A stretch of 64,000 bases of DNA. Origin: UBA12087 sp964370815 (GTDB taxonomy: Bacteria; Chloroflexota; Anaerolineae; Anaerolineales; Villigracilaceae). A program made the translations under genes and the position numbers. Position 1 is the first letter of the stretch; each line of letters begins with the position of its first letter. The notes beneath the pieces are model-generated. The model was not told the DNA's origin. It saw only the letters and a list, made by a program, of their open reading frames with translations, and did not search any database. This document shows, piece after piece, positions 33,082 through 42,196 of the stretch. The DNA lies in assembly GCA_964370815.1 (NCBI GenBank), contig CAYJKQ010000004.1, forward strand, positions 124,001-188,000. Direction: 5' to 3'.

Positions 33082-34472
33082 GTGCGCCTATTATTTGGAT
33101 TTTTATCCCATTTGTACTTGGATTCATTTTATGGCTGGTGCCCAATGGACGATTGGTGAATTGGCTTGGGATAGGAATCTCTGTAATTTTAGTTTTGACT
33201 GCCTGGATGTTACCTATAGAAGCACCATTAAACTTTGGCAATTGGTCGATAAAGGTCTCTACTACCATGACCATTCTCGGGAGACAATTAATACTTACTT
33301 CCACTGACCAGCCGCTTTTAATTTTCCTCTATTTATCTCTCGTTTTTTGGTTTATTTGTACTTCTCTTGAAGGTGAAACCAATAGACTGATACCTTCTGG
33401 ATTACTTATTACTTCTCTGCTAATTTCCGCTTTGGCTGTTGAGCCTTTTTTGTATGCGGCATTATTGATCGAAATCGCGGTTTTGATTTCAGTTCCCCTT
33501 CTTAAGCTACCCCATATTCCACCCGGACGTGGATTAATGCGCTTTCTTGTCTTTCAAACTATGGCAATGCCCTTCATCTTATTCTCAGGTTGGTTATTAA
33601 CTGGTATTACCACAGGACCTGAAGAAATAGCTCTTATTAGTCAGACAGCCATTTTCCTTGGATTAGGATTCGTTTTTCTGCTGGCTATATTTCCATTTAA
33701 TACCTGGATTCCACTTCTAACCGAAGAAACGCATCCTTCTTCAGGTGCTTTCATTTTATGGATTTTCCCAACCATTGGTTTGTTGTTTGGATTATATTTT
33801 CTAGACACATATTCCTGGCTAAGGGAATCCAATTATTTGCCACTATTCTTACGCTCTTCAGGGTTATTGATGGTAGTAACTGGAGGAATCTGGGCTGCAT
33901 TTCAAAAGAACCTTAAAAGAATGTTGGCATATGCAATGATTATGGAAACCGGTTATTCTTTGCTTTCTTTGAGTATTAATGGAGCTACGGGAATTGATCT
34001 GTTTTTTGGTTTATTGGTACCGCGAATTATTGCATTAATATTGTGGGCTTTTGCCTTATCTGTCATATTAAGAAATTCTTCATCAGCACAATTTTCAATA
34101 GTTAAAGGTTTAGGCAGAAAATATCCATTTTCTGCAACGGTTATTATTTTGTCCCATCTCTCGTTAACTGGAATCCCTTTTTTGGCTGGCTTTCCTATCC
34201 ATCAAGCCCTATGGGAGCAGCTTGGTATCATTTCACTATCCGGAGCAATCTGGTATGCAATAGGTACTATTGGATTGTTCATGGGTGGAATTCGTTCCCT
34301 TGCCGTGTTAGTTGCCCCATTCAATGAAAGATCTTTCATTACCGAAAGTTGGCCTCAGCGCATTTTTCTTTCTCTCGGGATTCTGATGCTAATATTATTA
34401 GGAATATTTCCTCAATGGATAACATCATTAATATTACATTTTCCGTTAATGTTCAGTCACTTGGGTCGATGA
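33078..34472 (+). CDS. Complex I/antiporter-like membrane subunit (NuoN/M-like), degenerate ion pathway
   Basis: A 464-residue protein with about 12 to 14 helices starting at a TTG (SAPIIWIFIPFVLGFILWLV). The region GLGFVFLLAIFPFNTWIPLL corresponds to the NuoN/NuoM stretch that normally reads G-x-x-K-x4-P-F-H; here Lys is replaced by Leu and His by Asn. The later AAFQKNLKRMLAYAMIMETG matches the conserved D/N-x-K-R-x-x-A-Y segment. The fold looks intact but a key proton-path lysine is missing. It closes the three-gene module. Confidence 0.7.
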   Translation: MSAPIIWIFIPFVLGFILWLVPNGRLVNWLGIGISVILVLTAWMLPIEAPLNFGNWSIKVSTTMTILGRQLILTSTDQPLLIFLYLSLVFWFICTSLEGETNRLIPSGLLITSLLISALAVEPFLYAALLIEIAVLISVPLLKLPHIPPGRGLMRFLVFQTMAMPFILFSGWLLTGITTGPEEIALISQTAIFLGLGFVFLLAIFPFNTWIPLLTEETHPSSGAFILWIFPTIGLLFGLYFLDTYSWLRESNYLPLFLRSSGLLMVVTGGIWAAFQKNLKRMLAYAMIMETGYSLLSLSINGATGIDLFFGLLVPRIIALILWAFALSVILRNSSSAQFSIVKGLGRKYPFSATVIILSHLSLTGIPFLAGFPIHQALWEQLGIISLSGAIWYAIGTIGLFMGGIRSLAVLVAPFNERSFITESWPQRIFLSLGILMLILLGIFPQWITSLILHFPLMFSHLGR

Positions 34473-34662
34473 CCAACACGCTCACAAGAATAATTAGCCA
34501 TCTGGGCATGCTATAATCCAACCAAAAAATGATCTCGCAAGTCATGATATCCATACATCATAAGGAACAGAAAGAAGAGGAAAGAAGATTTAGATATTAA
34601 TACTTCTTCATCCCGATCTTCAAGATTATTGAAACGCATATTTGTATTGTTGGAGTTAGAAA
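34473..34662 (+). promoter_or_regulatory. Promoter region of the coiled-coil/selB genes
   Basis: 190 bases without a gene. TGCTATAAT (34509-34517) is an extended -10 box preceded by GGCA, the same sequence as the -10 box before the acyl-CoA dehydrogenase at 44.9 kb. It would start a message with a leader of about 140 bases. AGAAGAGGAAAGAAG is a purine-rich tract further on. The ribosome binding site of the next gene is a weak GGAG. Confidence 0.6.
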
Positions 34663-35838
34663 ATGGAATTTGAGCAATTAATAAAACAATTGGATTGGTT
34701 GGACGAAGAACATAGAAAAGACAAAGCCATACTTGCCCAGATTACCGACCGTCTTGCCAAATTTGAAACTAACCATAACTTTTTCAATCAACAGTTGAAG
34801 GATATTACCAAAGATATTTCTTTAATTTCATCGACTTCTGCGCGCATTGACCAATTTGATAAAGCAGTAGAAAAATATCGCTCAGAACTTCTTAAACGAA
34901 TTGACCAAGCAGAAAAACGGTTTAATAAAAACCAGAATGAGGTTGATAAACGTTACCGCCTGGAGTTTGATGGAATTAATAAATCTCTCGAAGTTCTTCA
35001 AAAATCATCTGAAACTACTGATATCAAAAGAAAACTGGAAGCACGTGTTCAAGAGGAACAAAGATTATCCATTTCATTGACCGAACTTGATGCGAAGATT
35101 AGCAAAGAAATGAAAACTAACAAGGACATTCTTCTCTCGGTTTCACTAATTGAAGAAAATCAAAAACTGGATTCAAAAAAGAATATCGATCTGCAAGGTG
35201 ATATTGTTACAGTTAGAAAACGCATTGATGATCTAAATAATAAAATTGAACTCTTCCCTGATAACCTTCGGAGACTTGAATCCAGATTATCAGAAATCAC
35301 CGCTAGCGAAGCAGAAAGACGACAATCACAAATATCCTTCATTGAACAGCAATCATTACTGCAAATCGATCGTGATCAAATCTTAAAAGAATTAAAAGAT
35401 AGATTTGAAAAAATGGGTAAACAATCACAGCTTATTGAAGCACAACTTCAAGAATGGGATTCGATTCAACTTTCAGTCCGGCGTGCTCAAGAAATCTATG
35501 AGGAAATTACTCAGAAATTTGAGCGCAGAATTAATGAAATAACCGAAATGCAGCGTTTGTCTGAAGACAGGTTCCGTCAAGAATGGGTTACATTTAAAGC
35601 TGATCATCAAAAGCGATGGAATAGCTATACTCTCGCCCAAGATGAGCAATTTCGGGAGACAAATTCTGAAATTCAAAAATTAACCGAGCGCTTTACCCCA
35701 ATTGAAGACCTTTCACAAACTCAACAGGACATAATCCAACAAACCAAAGTGGCAAATGAAGAATATCTTCATGGTCTACTTGCTCAAATTCACGAATTGC
35801 TTACAGCCTACGAACGAATAATGGGGCGATCTCGTTAA
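34663..35838 (+). CDS. Long coiled-coil protein of unknown function
   Basis: A 391-residue protein almost entirely heptad-like and charged (starts MEFEQLIKQLDWLDEEHRKD; later RFEKMGKQSQLIEAQLQEWD). It has no Cys-rich or catalytic motif, no signal peptide and no membrane segment. It probably forms an extended dimeric coiled coil. I do not recognise a family. It ends 10 bases before selB and shares its promoter, so the two are likely co-transcribed; a link to selenoprotein synthesis is not evident. Homologues with this neighbour in related genomes would test that. Confidence 0.7.
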   Translation: MEFEQLIKQLDWLDEEHRKDKAILAQITDRLAKFETNHNFFNQQLKDITKDISLISSTSARIDQFDKAVEKYRSELLKRIDQAEKRFNKNQNEVDKRYRLEFDGINKSLEVLQKSSETTDIKRKLEARVQEEQRLSISLTELDAKISKEMKTNKDILLSVSLIEENQKLDSKKNIDLQGDIVTVRKRIDDLNNKIELFPDNLRRLESRLSEITASEAERRQSQISFIEQQSLLQIDRDQILKELKDRFEKMGKQSQLIEAQLQEWDSIQLSVRRAQEIYEEITQKFERRINEITEMQRLSEDRFRQEWVTFKADHQKRWNSYTLAQDEQFRETNSEIQKLTERFTPIEDLSQTQQDIIQQTKVANEEYLHGLLAQIHELLTAYERIMGRSR

Positions 35839-35848
35839 ACCGATAAAT

Positions 35849-37744
35849 ATGCGAGTAATTGGAACTGCTGGTCATGTTGACCATGGGAAATCGGCATTAA
35901 TTGCCGCGTTAACAGGAATCCATCCCGATCGCCTTAAAGAAGAGCAGGAACGGGAAATGACGATCGAGCTCGGTTTTGCCTGGTTAACATTGCCAAATGG
36001 CAAGGAGATAGGTATCGTTGATGTTCCTGGTCATCGTGATTTCATTGGAAACATGTTGGCGGGAATAGGGGGGATTGATTCAGTTCTGCTTGTAATTGCT
36101 GCTGACGAAGGTGTGATGCCACAAACCCGTGAACATCTTGATATTCTTGATCTCCTGCAAATTCAAAACGGGATTGTTGTTATTACTAAAATTGATTTGA
36201 TCTCTGATCCTGATTGGTTGGACTTGATAGAAGAAGATATTCGTTCTTCCCTATCTGGCACTTCTCTGGCTGATGCGCCTATTATTAGGGTTTCTGCACG
36301 AACAAAAACCGGCCTTTCGGAGTTGATCGATACTCTATCATCGGTTTTAGAGGAGAGCCCAGTTCGCCCAGACCAGGGAAGACCACGGTTATCCATAGAT
36401 AGGGTATTTAGCTTAGCTGGATTTGGGACAATTGTTACCGGGACTTTGCTTGATGGAACGTTCAGGTCCGGCGATGAGGTTGAAATACTTCCAAGCCTAA
36501 AAACTGGACGAATTCGCGGATTACAGAATCACAAGAATAAAGTAAGCATTGCAATCGCAGGGAGTAGAACAGCAATCAATATATCAGGACTTGATGTTGA
36601 GGATATCCAGCGAGGTGAAGTGGTTGTTCACCCTCGGCAATATACTCCAACACGAATGCTTGATATTAATTTTTGCCTTCTTTCAGATGCCAGTGGACCA
36701 ATAAAACACGGTATTGAGACAAAATTATTTATTGGAACTTCTGAGACAATTGCTAAAGTACGATTGTTGGGTGCCGAGATTCTAGAACCTGGCCAATCGG
36801 GATGGTTACAACTAGAACTTCGATCGCCGGTTATAGCTGTACGGGGAGACAGGTTTATTTTAAGAAGACCATCCCCTAGCGAAACCTTGGGAGGAGGAAC
36901 TATAGTCGATCCTCATCCCAAATACCGCCACAAACGATTCTCAAAGGATGTTATTAAAAATCTCGAATCAATGCTTATAGGCTCTCCTGCCGACATTTTG
37001 CTACAAACATGTGTGGCACTCGGTGCAACTCACCTTGGAGATGTAATACTACGCTCAAGATTATCTGATGAACAGGTCAAATCTGCTTTCGATGAACTAA
37101 TCAGTAATGGTTCATTAATTATTCTAGAAGGCAAAGGGCAACAACCATTAAAGGAAAAATTAGTCATATCACTCCAGCAATTGAACTCAATCATGAACCA
37201 AATTGAGATTATCCTGAGTGAATATCATCTTAAGTATCCCCTAAAGCCTGGAATTGCCCGCGAAGAATTAAAAAGCCGGCTAAAGTTATCCACTGCAATT
37301 TTTAATTCCATCCTGTCAAGATTGGATGCCAACCAACAATTGGTAGAAAAGGGATCTCTTATCTTTAAACCAGATTTCAGGATCACATTCACTCCATCTC
37401 AACAGGAATCCATTAATAATTTACTGAATCGATTTGAACAAAACCCATTTTCTCCACCAACAGTAAAAGAATGTCTCTCAGATGTAGGCGAAGACATTTT
37501 CAATGCAATTGTCCATTTAGGTCAACTCAAACAAGTCTCCATAGATGTTGTTTTTCTCCCAAAAGATTTCGATTTTCTCGTCACAAAATCCCGTGAATTC
37601 ATCGAGACAAATGGTCAGATCAGCGTTGCTGAAGCTCGTGATCTATTCAACACAAGCCGTCGCTACGTATTAGCATTATTGGAATACCTGGATTCGATCG
37701 GATTTACATCCCGCGACGGAGATGTTCGTCGCTTAAGGAGGTAA
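35849..37744 (+). CDS. selB: Selenocysteine-specific elongation factor SelB
   Basis: 631 residues. The EF-Tu-like GTPase domain starts MRVIGTAGHVDHGKSALIAA, with the short switch I form REREMTIELGFAWL typical of SelB, DVPGHRDFIGNM and TKIDL. Beta-barrel domains II and III follow, and from about residue 380 a set of winged-helix domains that bind the SECIS hairpin; the end (VAEARDLFNTSRRYVLALLEYLDS) is the last winged helix. SelB delivers Sec-tRNA(Sec) to UGA codons. selA, selC and selD are not in the window. The product implies at least one selenoprotein in the genome. Confidence 0.95.
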   Translation: MRVIGTAGHVDHGKSALIAALTGIHPDRLKEEQEREMTIELGFAWLTLPNGKEIGIVDVPGHRDFIGNMLAGIGGIDSVLLVIAADEGVMPQTREHLDILDLLQIQNGIVVITKIDLISDPDWLDLIEEDIRSSLSGTSLADAPIIRVSARTKTGLSELIDTLSSVLEESPVRPDQGRPRLSIDRVFSLAGFGTIVTGTLLDGTFRSGDEVEILPSLKTGRIRGLQNHKNKVSIAIAGSRTAINISGLDVEDIQRGEVVVHPRQYTPTRMLDINFCLLSDASGPIKHGIETKLFIGTSETIAKVRLLGAEILEPGQSGWLQLELRSPVIAVRGDRFILRRPSPSETLGGGTIVDPHPKYRHKRFSKDVIKNLESMLIGSPADILLQTCVALGATHLGDVILRSRLSDEQVKSAFDELISNGSLIILEGKGQQPLKEKLVISLQQLNSIMNQIEIILSEYHLKYPLKPGIAREELKSRLKLSTAIFNSILSRLDANQQLVEKGSLIFKPDFRITFTPSQQESINNLLNRFEQNPFSPPTVKECLSDVGEDIFNAIVHLGQLKQVSIDVVFLPKDFDFLVTKSREFIETNGQISVAEARDLFNTSRRYVLALLEYLDSIGFTSRDGDVRRLRR

Positions 37745-37745
37745 A

Positions 37746-38420
37746 ATGTGTGGCCGTTTTTTGCTGGCGGTCGATCCCGCTGATCTGCAGGATTCATTTC
37801 CCCAATTCATTTTCAAAAATCCATTAATTCAACGGTTTAATATTGCTCCATCACAACCTGTTCTTGTTGTACCCAATGATTCATCCTTTGTAGCAGATTA
37901 TTTTGTGTGGGGGTTGATCCCTTCCTGGGCTAAAGATCCATCCATCGGTTCACGAACGATTAACGCACGCGCAGAAACTGTATCGGAGAAACCTTCGTTT
38001 CGAGGACCTTTTAAATACCGTCGTTGCCTGATCTTTTCTAATGGTTTCTATGAATGGCAAAAACAACCAGGAAATAATACCAAAAAACCTTACTTTATAC
38101 GCTTAAAAAGCGGGAAACCCTTCACCTTTGCCGGGTTATGGGATGAATGGCATTCACCGGACGGGTCTCAGGTTAAATCCTGCACGATCATTACAACAAA
38201 CCCTAACTCTTTGGTTGCATCCATCCATAACAGAATGCCTGTAATCCTCCCCTCAGATAAGTATCCCCTTTGGCTTGAACCATCACCCCAATCATTAAAC
38301 ACACTTCAAGATCTATTAATATCTTATCCTACAGATGAAATGATTGCATCTCCAGTTTCATCTTATGTCAATAATCCGGCTAATAACGGACCAGATTGTT
38401 TGGTCGGAACAGAATTGTGA
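37746..38420 (+). CDS. SRAP-family DNA-protein crosslink protein (YedK/HMCES-like)
   Basis: A 224-residue SOS-response-associated peptidase family protein. It begins MCGRF, with Cys2 that becomes the N-terminal nucleophile and links covalently to abasic sites in single-stranded DNA. Further active-site residues are visible in INARAETVSEKPSF (Asn), NGFYEWQK (Glu) and SIHNRMPVIL (His). The ATG lies one base after the selB stop, with GGAGG overlapping the selB end, so translation is coupled. It protects abasic sites during replication. Nothing is missing. Confidence 0.94.
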   Translation: MCGRFLLAVDPADLQDSFPQFIFKNPLIQRFNIAPSQPVLVVPNDSSFVADYFVWGLIPSWAKDPSIGSRTINARAETVSEKPSFRGPFKYRRCLIFSNGFYEWQKQPGNNTKKPYFIRLKSGKPFTFAGLWDEWHSPDGSQVKSCTIITTNPNSLVASIHNRMPVILPSDKYPLWLEPSPQSLNTLQDLLISYPTDEMIASPVSSYVNNPANNGPDCLVGTEL

Positions 38421-38436
38421 ATATGAGTAAAAGTAA

Positions 38437-39696
38437 TTGAAGATATCAGAACGTTTTCCTGCACTTGGATCACGAGATTTTTCAATTTTCTGGGTAGGGC
38501 AATTTTTGTCTTTAATTGGTACCTGGATGCAAAGTACAACTCTTCCTTATCTGGCATACCGCTTAACAGGGAAGCCATTAGATCTGGGTTTGATAGGATT
38601 CGCAGCAACATTACCCACCCTGATCCTGGCTTTACCTGCTGGAGTAATTGTTGAGCGCCTGGATAACAGAAAGACCGTTATTGTCATGCAATTTATCATG
38701 GCACTTCAAGCTCTTACACTTGCCGTTCTCACATTAACAGGACACATTCAGCTCTGGCACATTGCCTTATTGGCTTTTATTCTTGGTTCAGCAAGTGCCT
38801 TCGAAATCACCGCACGACAATCAATGTTAGTTGAGTTGGTTGGCAAGGCTGCTCTTCCCAATGCCATCGCTCTCCAAACGGCAATATTTAATGGAGCCAG
38901 AGTCCTGGGACCATCTATAACGGCGGTTGTACTTGTTTTGATCAAGAATCAGGGAGAAGGCTGGGCTTTTTTAATTAATTCTGTAAGTTATTTTTTCATT
39001 ATCATTGGTTTGTTATTTGTTAAGACGCCATTCAAAACAAGTATTAATAAATTGATATCTGGAGAACGGAATCTACTAAGCGAGTTTAAAGAAGGGCAAC
39101 GTTATATTCTCGGTAACTCGACAGTAGGAATGGTAATCTTGATGGCTGCGATTATTGGATTTTTTGGATTTCCCTTCATCCAACAAATCCCAGCACTTGC
39201 CCGCGATGTCCTCCACCAGATAGGAGATACGGAAACCATCGTTAAAACCCGGAATAGTGCATTGTACATAGCACAAGGTGTCGGAGCGCTGATCGCTTCA
39301 GTTTACATCTCCCTTTTCAGCGGGTTAAAACGTAAAGGTTTCTTACTGGCAATAGGTCAAGTAATCTTTGCTGCAAGTCTGATCCTAATATCTTTAACAA
39401 AATCCATTCCAATCAATTATTTGCTAATGGTTATCCTGGGATGGGCTATGGTAACGCAACTGGCATTGATGAATACATTGATCCAAATCAATATTCCTGA
39501 TTCTCTGCGAGGAAGAGTCTTCAGCACTTATCTCTGGGCGCTGCAAGGTGTTGCTCCATTTGGCAGTTTATTTATCGGCTGGATGGCTCAAACCTGGGGC
39601 ATTCCATCCGCTGCTCTCGTATGTGGAGGTGCCTGCCTGGTTTCTGCTCTATCCCTTCATATATTAAACCCTAGTATCTTACGTAAAGTATACTGA
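38437..39696 (+). CDS. MFS transporter, EntS-like
   Basis: A 419-residue major facilitator with twelve hydrophobic helices. The N-terminal SRDFSIFWVGQFLSLIGTWM and the helix 2-3 loop (RLDNRKTVIVMQF) are typical of the EntS/MFS_3 branch, which exports siderophores or drugs. It starts at a TTG (38437), with only a weak ribosome binding site. The substrate cannot be inferred. It is 16 bases downstream of the SRAP gene and in the same direction, so it probably belongs to the same transcript. Confidence 0.88.
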   Translation: MKISERFPALGSRDFSIFWVGQFLSLIGTWMQSTTLPYLAYRLTGKPLDLGLIGFAATLPTLILALPAGVIVERLDNRKTVIVMQFIMALQALTLAVLTLTGHIQLWHIALLAFILGSASAFEITARQSMLVELVGKAALPNAIALQTAIFNGARVLGPSITAVVLVLIKNQGEGWAFLINSVSYFFIIIGLLFVKTPFKTSINKLISGERNLLSEFKEGQRYILGNSTVGMVILMAAIIGFFGFPFIQQIPALARDVLHQIGDTETIVKTRNSALYIAQGVGALIASVYISLFSGLKRKGFLLAIGQVIFAASLILISLTKSIPINYLLMVILGWAMVTQLALMNTLIQINIPDSLRGRVFSTYLWALQGVAPFGSLFIGWMAQTWGIPSAALVCGGACLVSALSLHILNPSILRKVY

Positions 39697-39760
39697 TTCA
39701 CTGCCTTATCGTTGCTTGACTACCGTCAAACCACGTGATATTATGCCGGACGGAGTTAAA

Positions 39761-40969
39761 ATGAATAATGATCTGAAACCTTCAGAATCCCTCCAGGCAG
39801 AACCAGATGGAGAAAAAATTCCTGAGAAGAAAAATAATTATCCAGAAAGACCAGGTCTTATATCAAAATGGTTTGAATTACTTGCCCGACTGGGTTTGAG
39901 TGAGCTGTCAGTCCGTATTGGTGTCAATGTACTTTCAATGGGATTGATCGTTATGGTGGTGTGGTTGATGAGCACCTTTTATCGTCCTTCAATTCAGCCT
40001 CTTAAACCATCATCCATTGATCTCTCTACCCCCACCGTAATACCAATCCTTCCCGATCCCTTCAACCAAGAAATTATCTTACCTCTTGCTGGAATCATGC
40101 GTAAAACATCTTTTCATACCAGCATTCCCTCCAGACCACGCCTTGAAACCATCAAGTATATTGTGCAAAGTGGTGATTCTGTTTTTGGAATTGCCGAGAA
40201 TTTTGGATTGAATCCTTCCACAATTTTGTGGGGAAATTATGCGGTTCTCAAGGATACACCACATAGTCTTAGAGTTGGTCAGGAATTGAATATTCTGCCA
40301 ACAGACGGAACGTATCATCAATGGCAGGCTGGTGAAGGTCTAAATAGTGTTGCAAAATATTATGGTGTGGAACCAGAAGCAATCATTAATTACCCCGCCA
40401 ATGACTTGGAGCTTGATACCATTGGTGATTATGCCAATCCCAATATCCCTGTTGGAAGCTGGTTGATCATTCCGGGTGGAAAACGAGAGTATATCGCCTG
40501 GAGTGTTCCCGTAGGAATGACACGCAATAATCCAGCTGTCGCACAAATCCTCGGTGTGGGTTCCTGTGGAATCGTAAATGGAGGAGCCATTGGTAATGGA
40601 ACCTTTATCTGGCCCGCAGACAATCACTATTTATCAGGTTTGGATTATTCCCCAGAAACCAACCATCGTGGTATTGATATTGCCGGCAGTTTGGGTAGCC
40701 CAATTTATGCAACCGATGGAGGTGTGATTGTCTATGCAGGCTGGAACGATTATGGTTATGGCAATATGATCATCATCGATCATGGAAATGATTGGCAATC
40801 CTTATACGCCCACTTGTCAACCATCAATGTGATTTGCTCACAAAGTGTCAGCCAGGGTGATGGCATTGGTGCTTTTGGCAGTACCGGTAACTCGACAGGC
40901 TCACACTTGCATTTTGAACTAATGAATACGGTCTTTGGTAAAGTAAATCCTTGGTATTACCTTCCCTGA
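39761..40969 (+). CDS. LysM-M23 cell-envelope peptidase
   Basis: About 402 residues from ATG 39761, chosen because GGAG lies before it; the frame extends upstream to 39716. An N-terminal cytoplasmic part, one membrane segment (VLSMGLIVMVVWLMSTFY), then two LysM repeats (IVQSGDSVFGIAENFGLNPS and the one starting WQAGEGLNSVAKYYG) precede a C-terminal M23 domain. The zinc ligands are in NHRGIDIAG and SHLHFELM. The catalytic His is in YAHL. It probably cleaves or remodels peptidoglycan or another envelope polymer outside the membrane. Confidence 0.9.
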   Translation: MNNDLKPSESLQAEPDGEKIPEKKNNYPERPGLISKWFELLARLGLSELSVRIGVNVLSMGLIVMVVWLMSTFYRPSIQPLKPSSIDLSTPTVIPILPDPFNQEIILPLAGIMRKTSFHTSIPSRPRLETIKYIVQSGDSVFGIAENFGLNPSTILWGNYAVLKDTPHSLRVGQELNILPTDGTYHQWQAGEGLNSVAKYYGVEPEAIINYPANDLELDTIGDYANPNIPVGSWLIIPGGKREYIAWSVPVGMTRNNPAVAQILGVGSCGIVNGGAIGNGTFIWPADNHYLSGLDYSPETNHRGIDIAGSLGSPIYATDGGVIVYAGWNDYGYGNMIIIDHGNDWQSLYAHLSTINVICSQSVSQGDGIGAFGSTGNSTGSHLHFELMNTVFGKVNPWYYLP

Positions 40970-41002
40970 TCAGTTTTCCTTGTATAAGCTCTCAACCTGG
41001 GC

Positions 41003-41008
41003 TATAAT
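41003..41008 (+). promoter_or_regulatory. -10 box of tRNA-Val
   Basis: A perfect TATAAT 14 bases before the mature 5' end of the tRNA. No strong -35 box is seen. Confidence 0.6.
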
Positions 41009-41022
41009 CTTGGAAACTATCA

Positions 41023-41099
<77 letters not shown>

Positions 41100-41103
41100 T
41101 CAG

Positions 41104-41136
41104 AGAAACGAGACCATACAGGTCTCGTTTCTGTTT
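41104..41136 (+). terminator. Intrinsic terminator after tRNA-Val
   Basis: AGAAACGAGACC (41104-41115) pairs with GGTCTCGTTTCT (41121-41132) across five bases and is followed by GTTT. It lies five bases after the tRNA 3' end. The next 105 bases hold nothing recognisable. Confidence 0.85.
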
Positions 41137-41241
41137 ATACTCTACCTGTACCCGATATCTAGTGGATGACAAGGCTTAAAAGTTTGATCCTTCTCTCACC
41201 AACCTAATATTGAACGTGACTTTTCATGTTTCACTTCTCAT

Positions 41242-42147
41242 TCAAGGAAGCAAGATATTTAGCTTTTCTGGGAATATCCGATATTCGAACTCTTGAACTT
41301 CGGTTGAAAAGATTTCGCCATCTGTGTGTGCAGGTGTTGGTCGATCCACCTTTATTTTAACCCAGGTAGCATGCTGCTCATGGATACCTTCCATTTCGAC
41401 ATAACTGCCTTCCGCAGGTTTCATTGTTTTAGGTAGTAATCTGAATATCTGTCCACGGGTTTTCCGATATCCATGTACAAATGTCAGCTTTCCATCAAAA
41501 GGGTCGGCATGCGGAGCCATGAAGAAAACTCCTCCTGTGCGGGGAGCATTACCCACTGATACTAACAAAATGGGGCCTTCATATTTTCCATCATCCCATG
41601 TGATACTCGCATTCCATTGAGGATTATCCCAGATACCCTGGACAGCCGCTATCAGATAGCGCGTAATGCCTTTAATACCCGTTATTTTTTCTTGCTTCAG
41701 AGTGATATATGGTTCCAATCCAATAGCTGAGTTATTAGCAAAATAAAAACCATTTACACAACCAATATCCATTTTTTTGACATTCCCGGCAGCGATCACT
41801 TTTGCAGCTTCTCCCAGATCTTTTGGAATTTTCAAGTTATCTACCAGATCATTAGCTGAACCTAGAGGCAAGATCCCCAAAGGTCCCAACACGGCACTTT
41901 CTGTTTTAGATGCCTTCGCCAAACCATTCACCACTTCCCCGATCGTTCCGTCTCCACCAGCTGCAATAATAGGAGAAAAACCTTTTTCAGAAGCCTCACA
42001 AGCTAAATCTATTATATGGCGCGGATGATCAGATACGACCATTTCAAAATCAATCCCAGCTTCATGAAGGGCTTTTTCAGCTTCCGGCCATCGCTTTTGT
42101 GCGTTCCATCGGTTTGAATATGGATTTAAAATCACTTTTGCTGTCAT
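41242..42147 (-). CDS. Diacylglycerol-kinase family lipid kinase
   Basis: A 301-residue DAGK-catalytic protein starting MTAKVILNPYSNRWNAQKRW, with the nucleotide-binding loop AAGGDGTIGEVVNGLA and LPLGSANDLVDNL. The usual GTGNDLA is changed to GSANDLV, a variation common in the YegS branch. The C-terminal lobe ends in PAHTDGEIFSTE. It probably phosphorylates a lipid alcohol. It is a clearly distinct paralogue of the one at 29.9 kb. GGAGATG precedes the start. No pathway partner is adjacent. Confidence 0.85.
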   Translation of the reverse strand: MTAKVILNPYSNRWNAQKRWPEAEKALHEAGIDFEMVVSDHPRHIIDLACEASEKGFSPIIAAGGDGTIGEVVNGLAKASKTESAVLGPLGILPLGSANDLVDNLKIPKDLGEAAKVIAAGNVKKMDIGCVNGFYFANNSAIGLEPYITLKQEKITGIKGITRYLIAAVQGIWDNPQWNASITWDDGKYEGPILLVSVGNAPRTGGVFFMAPHADPFDGKLTFVHGYRKTRGQIFRLLPKTMKPAEGSYVEMEGIHEQHATWVKIKVDRPTPAHTDGEIFSTEVQEFEYRIFPEKLNILLP

Positions 42148-42196
42148 GCCATCTCCTATACTAGTAATTTGTAAATTTTTTTATAAGAAGAGTAAA

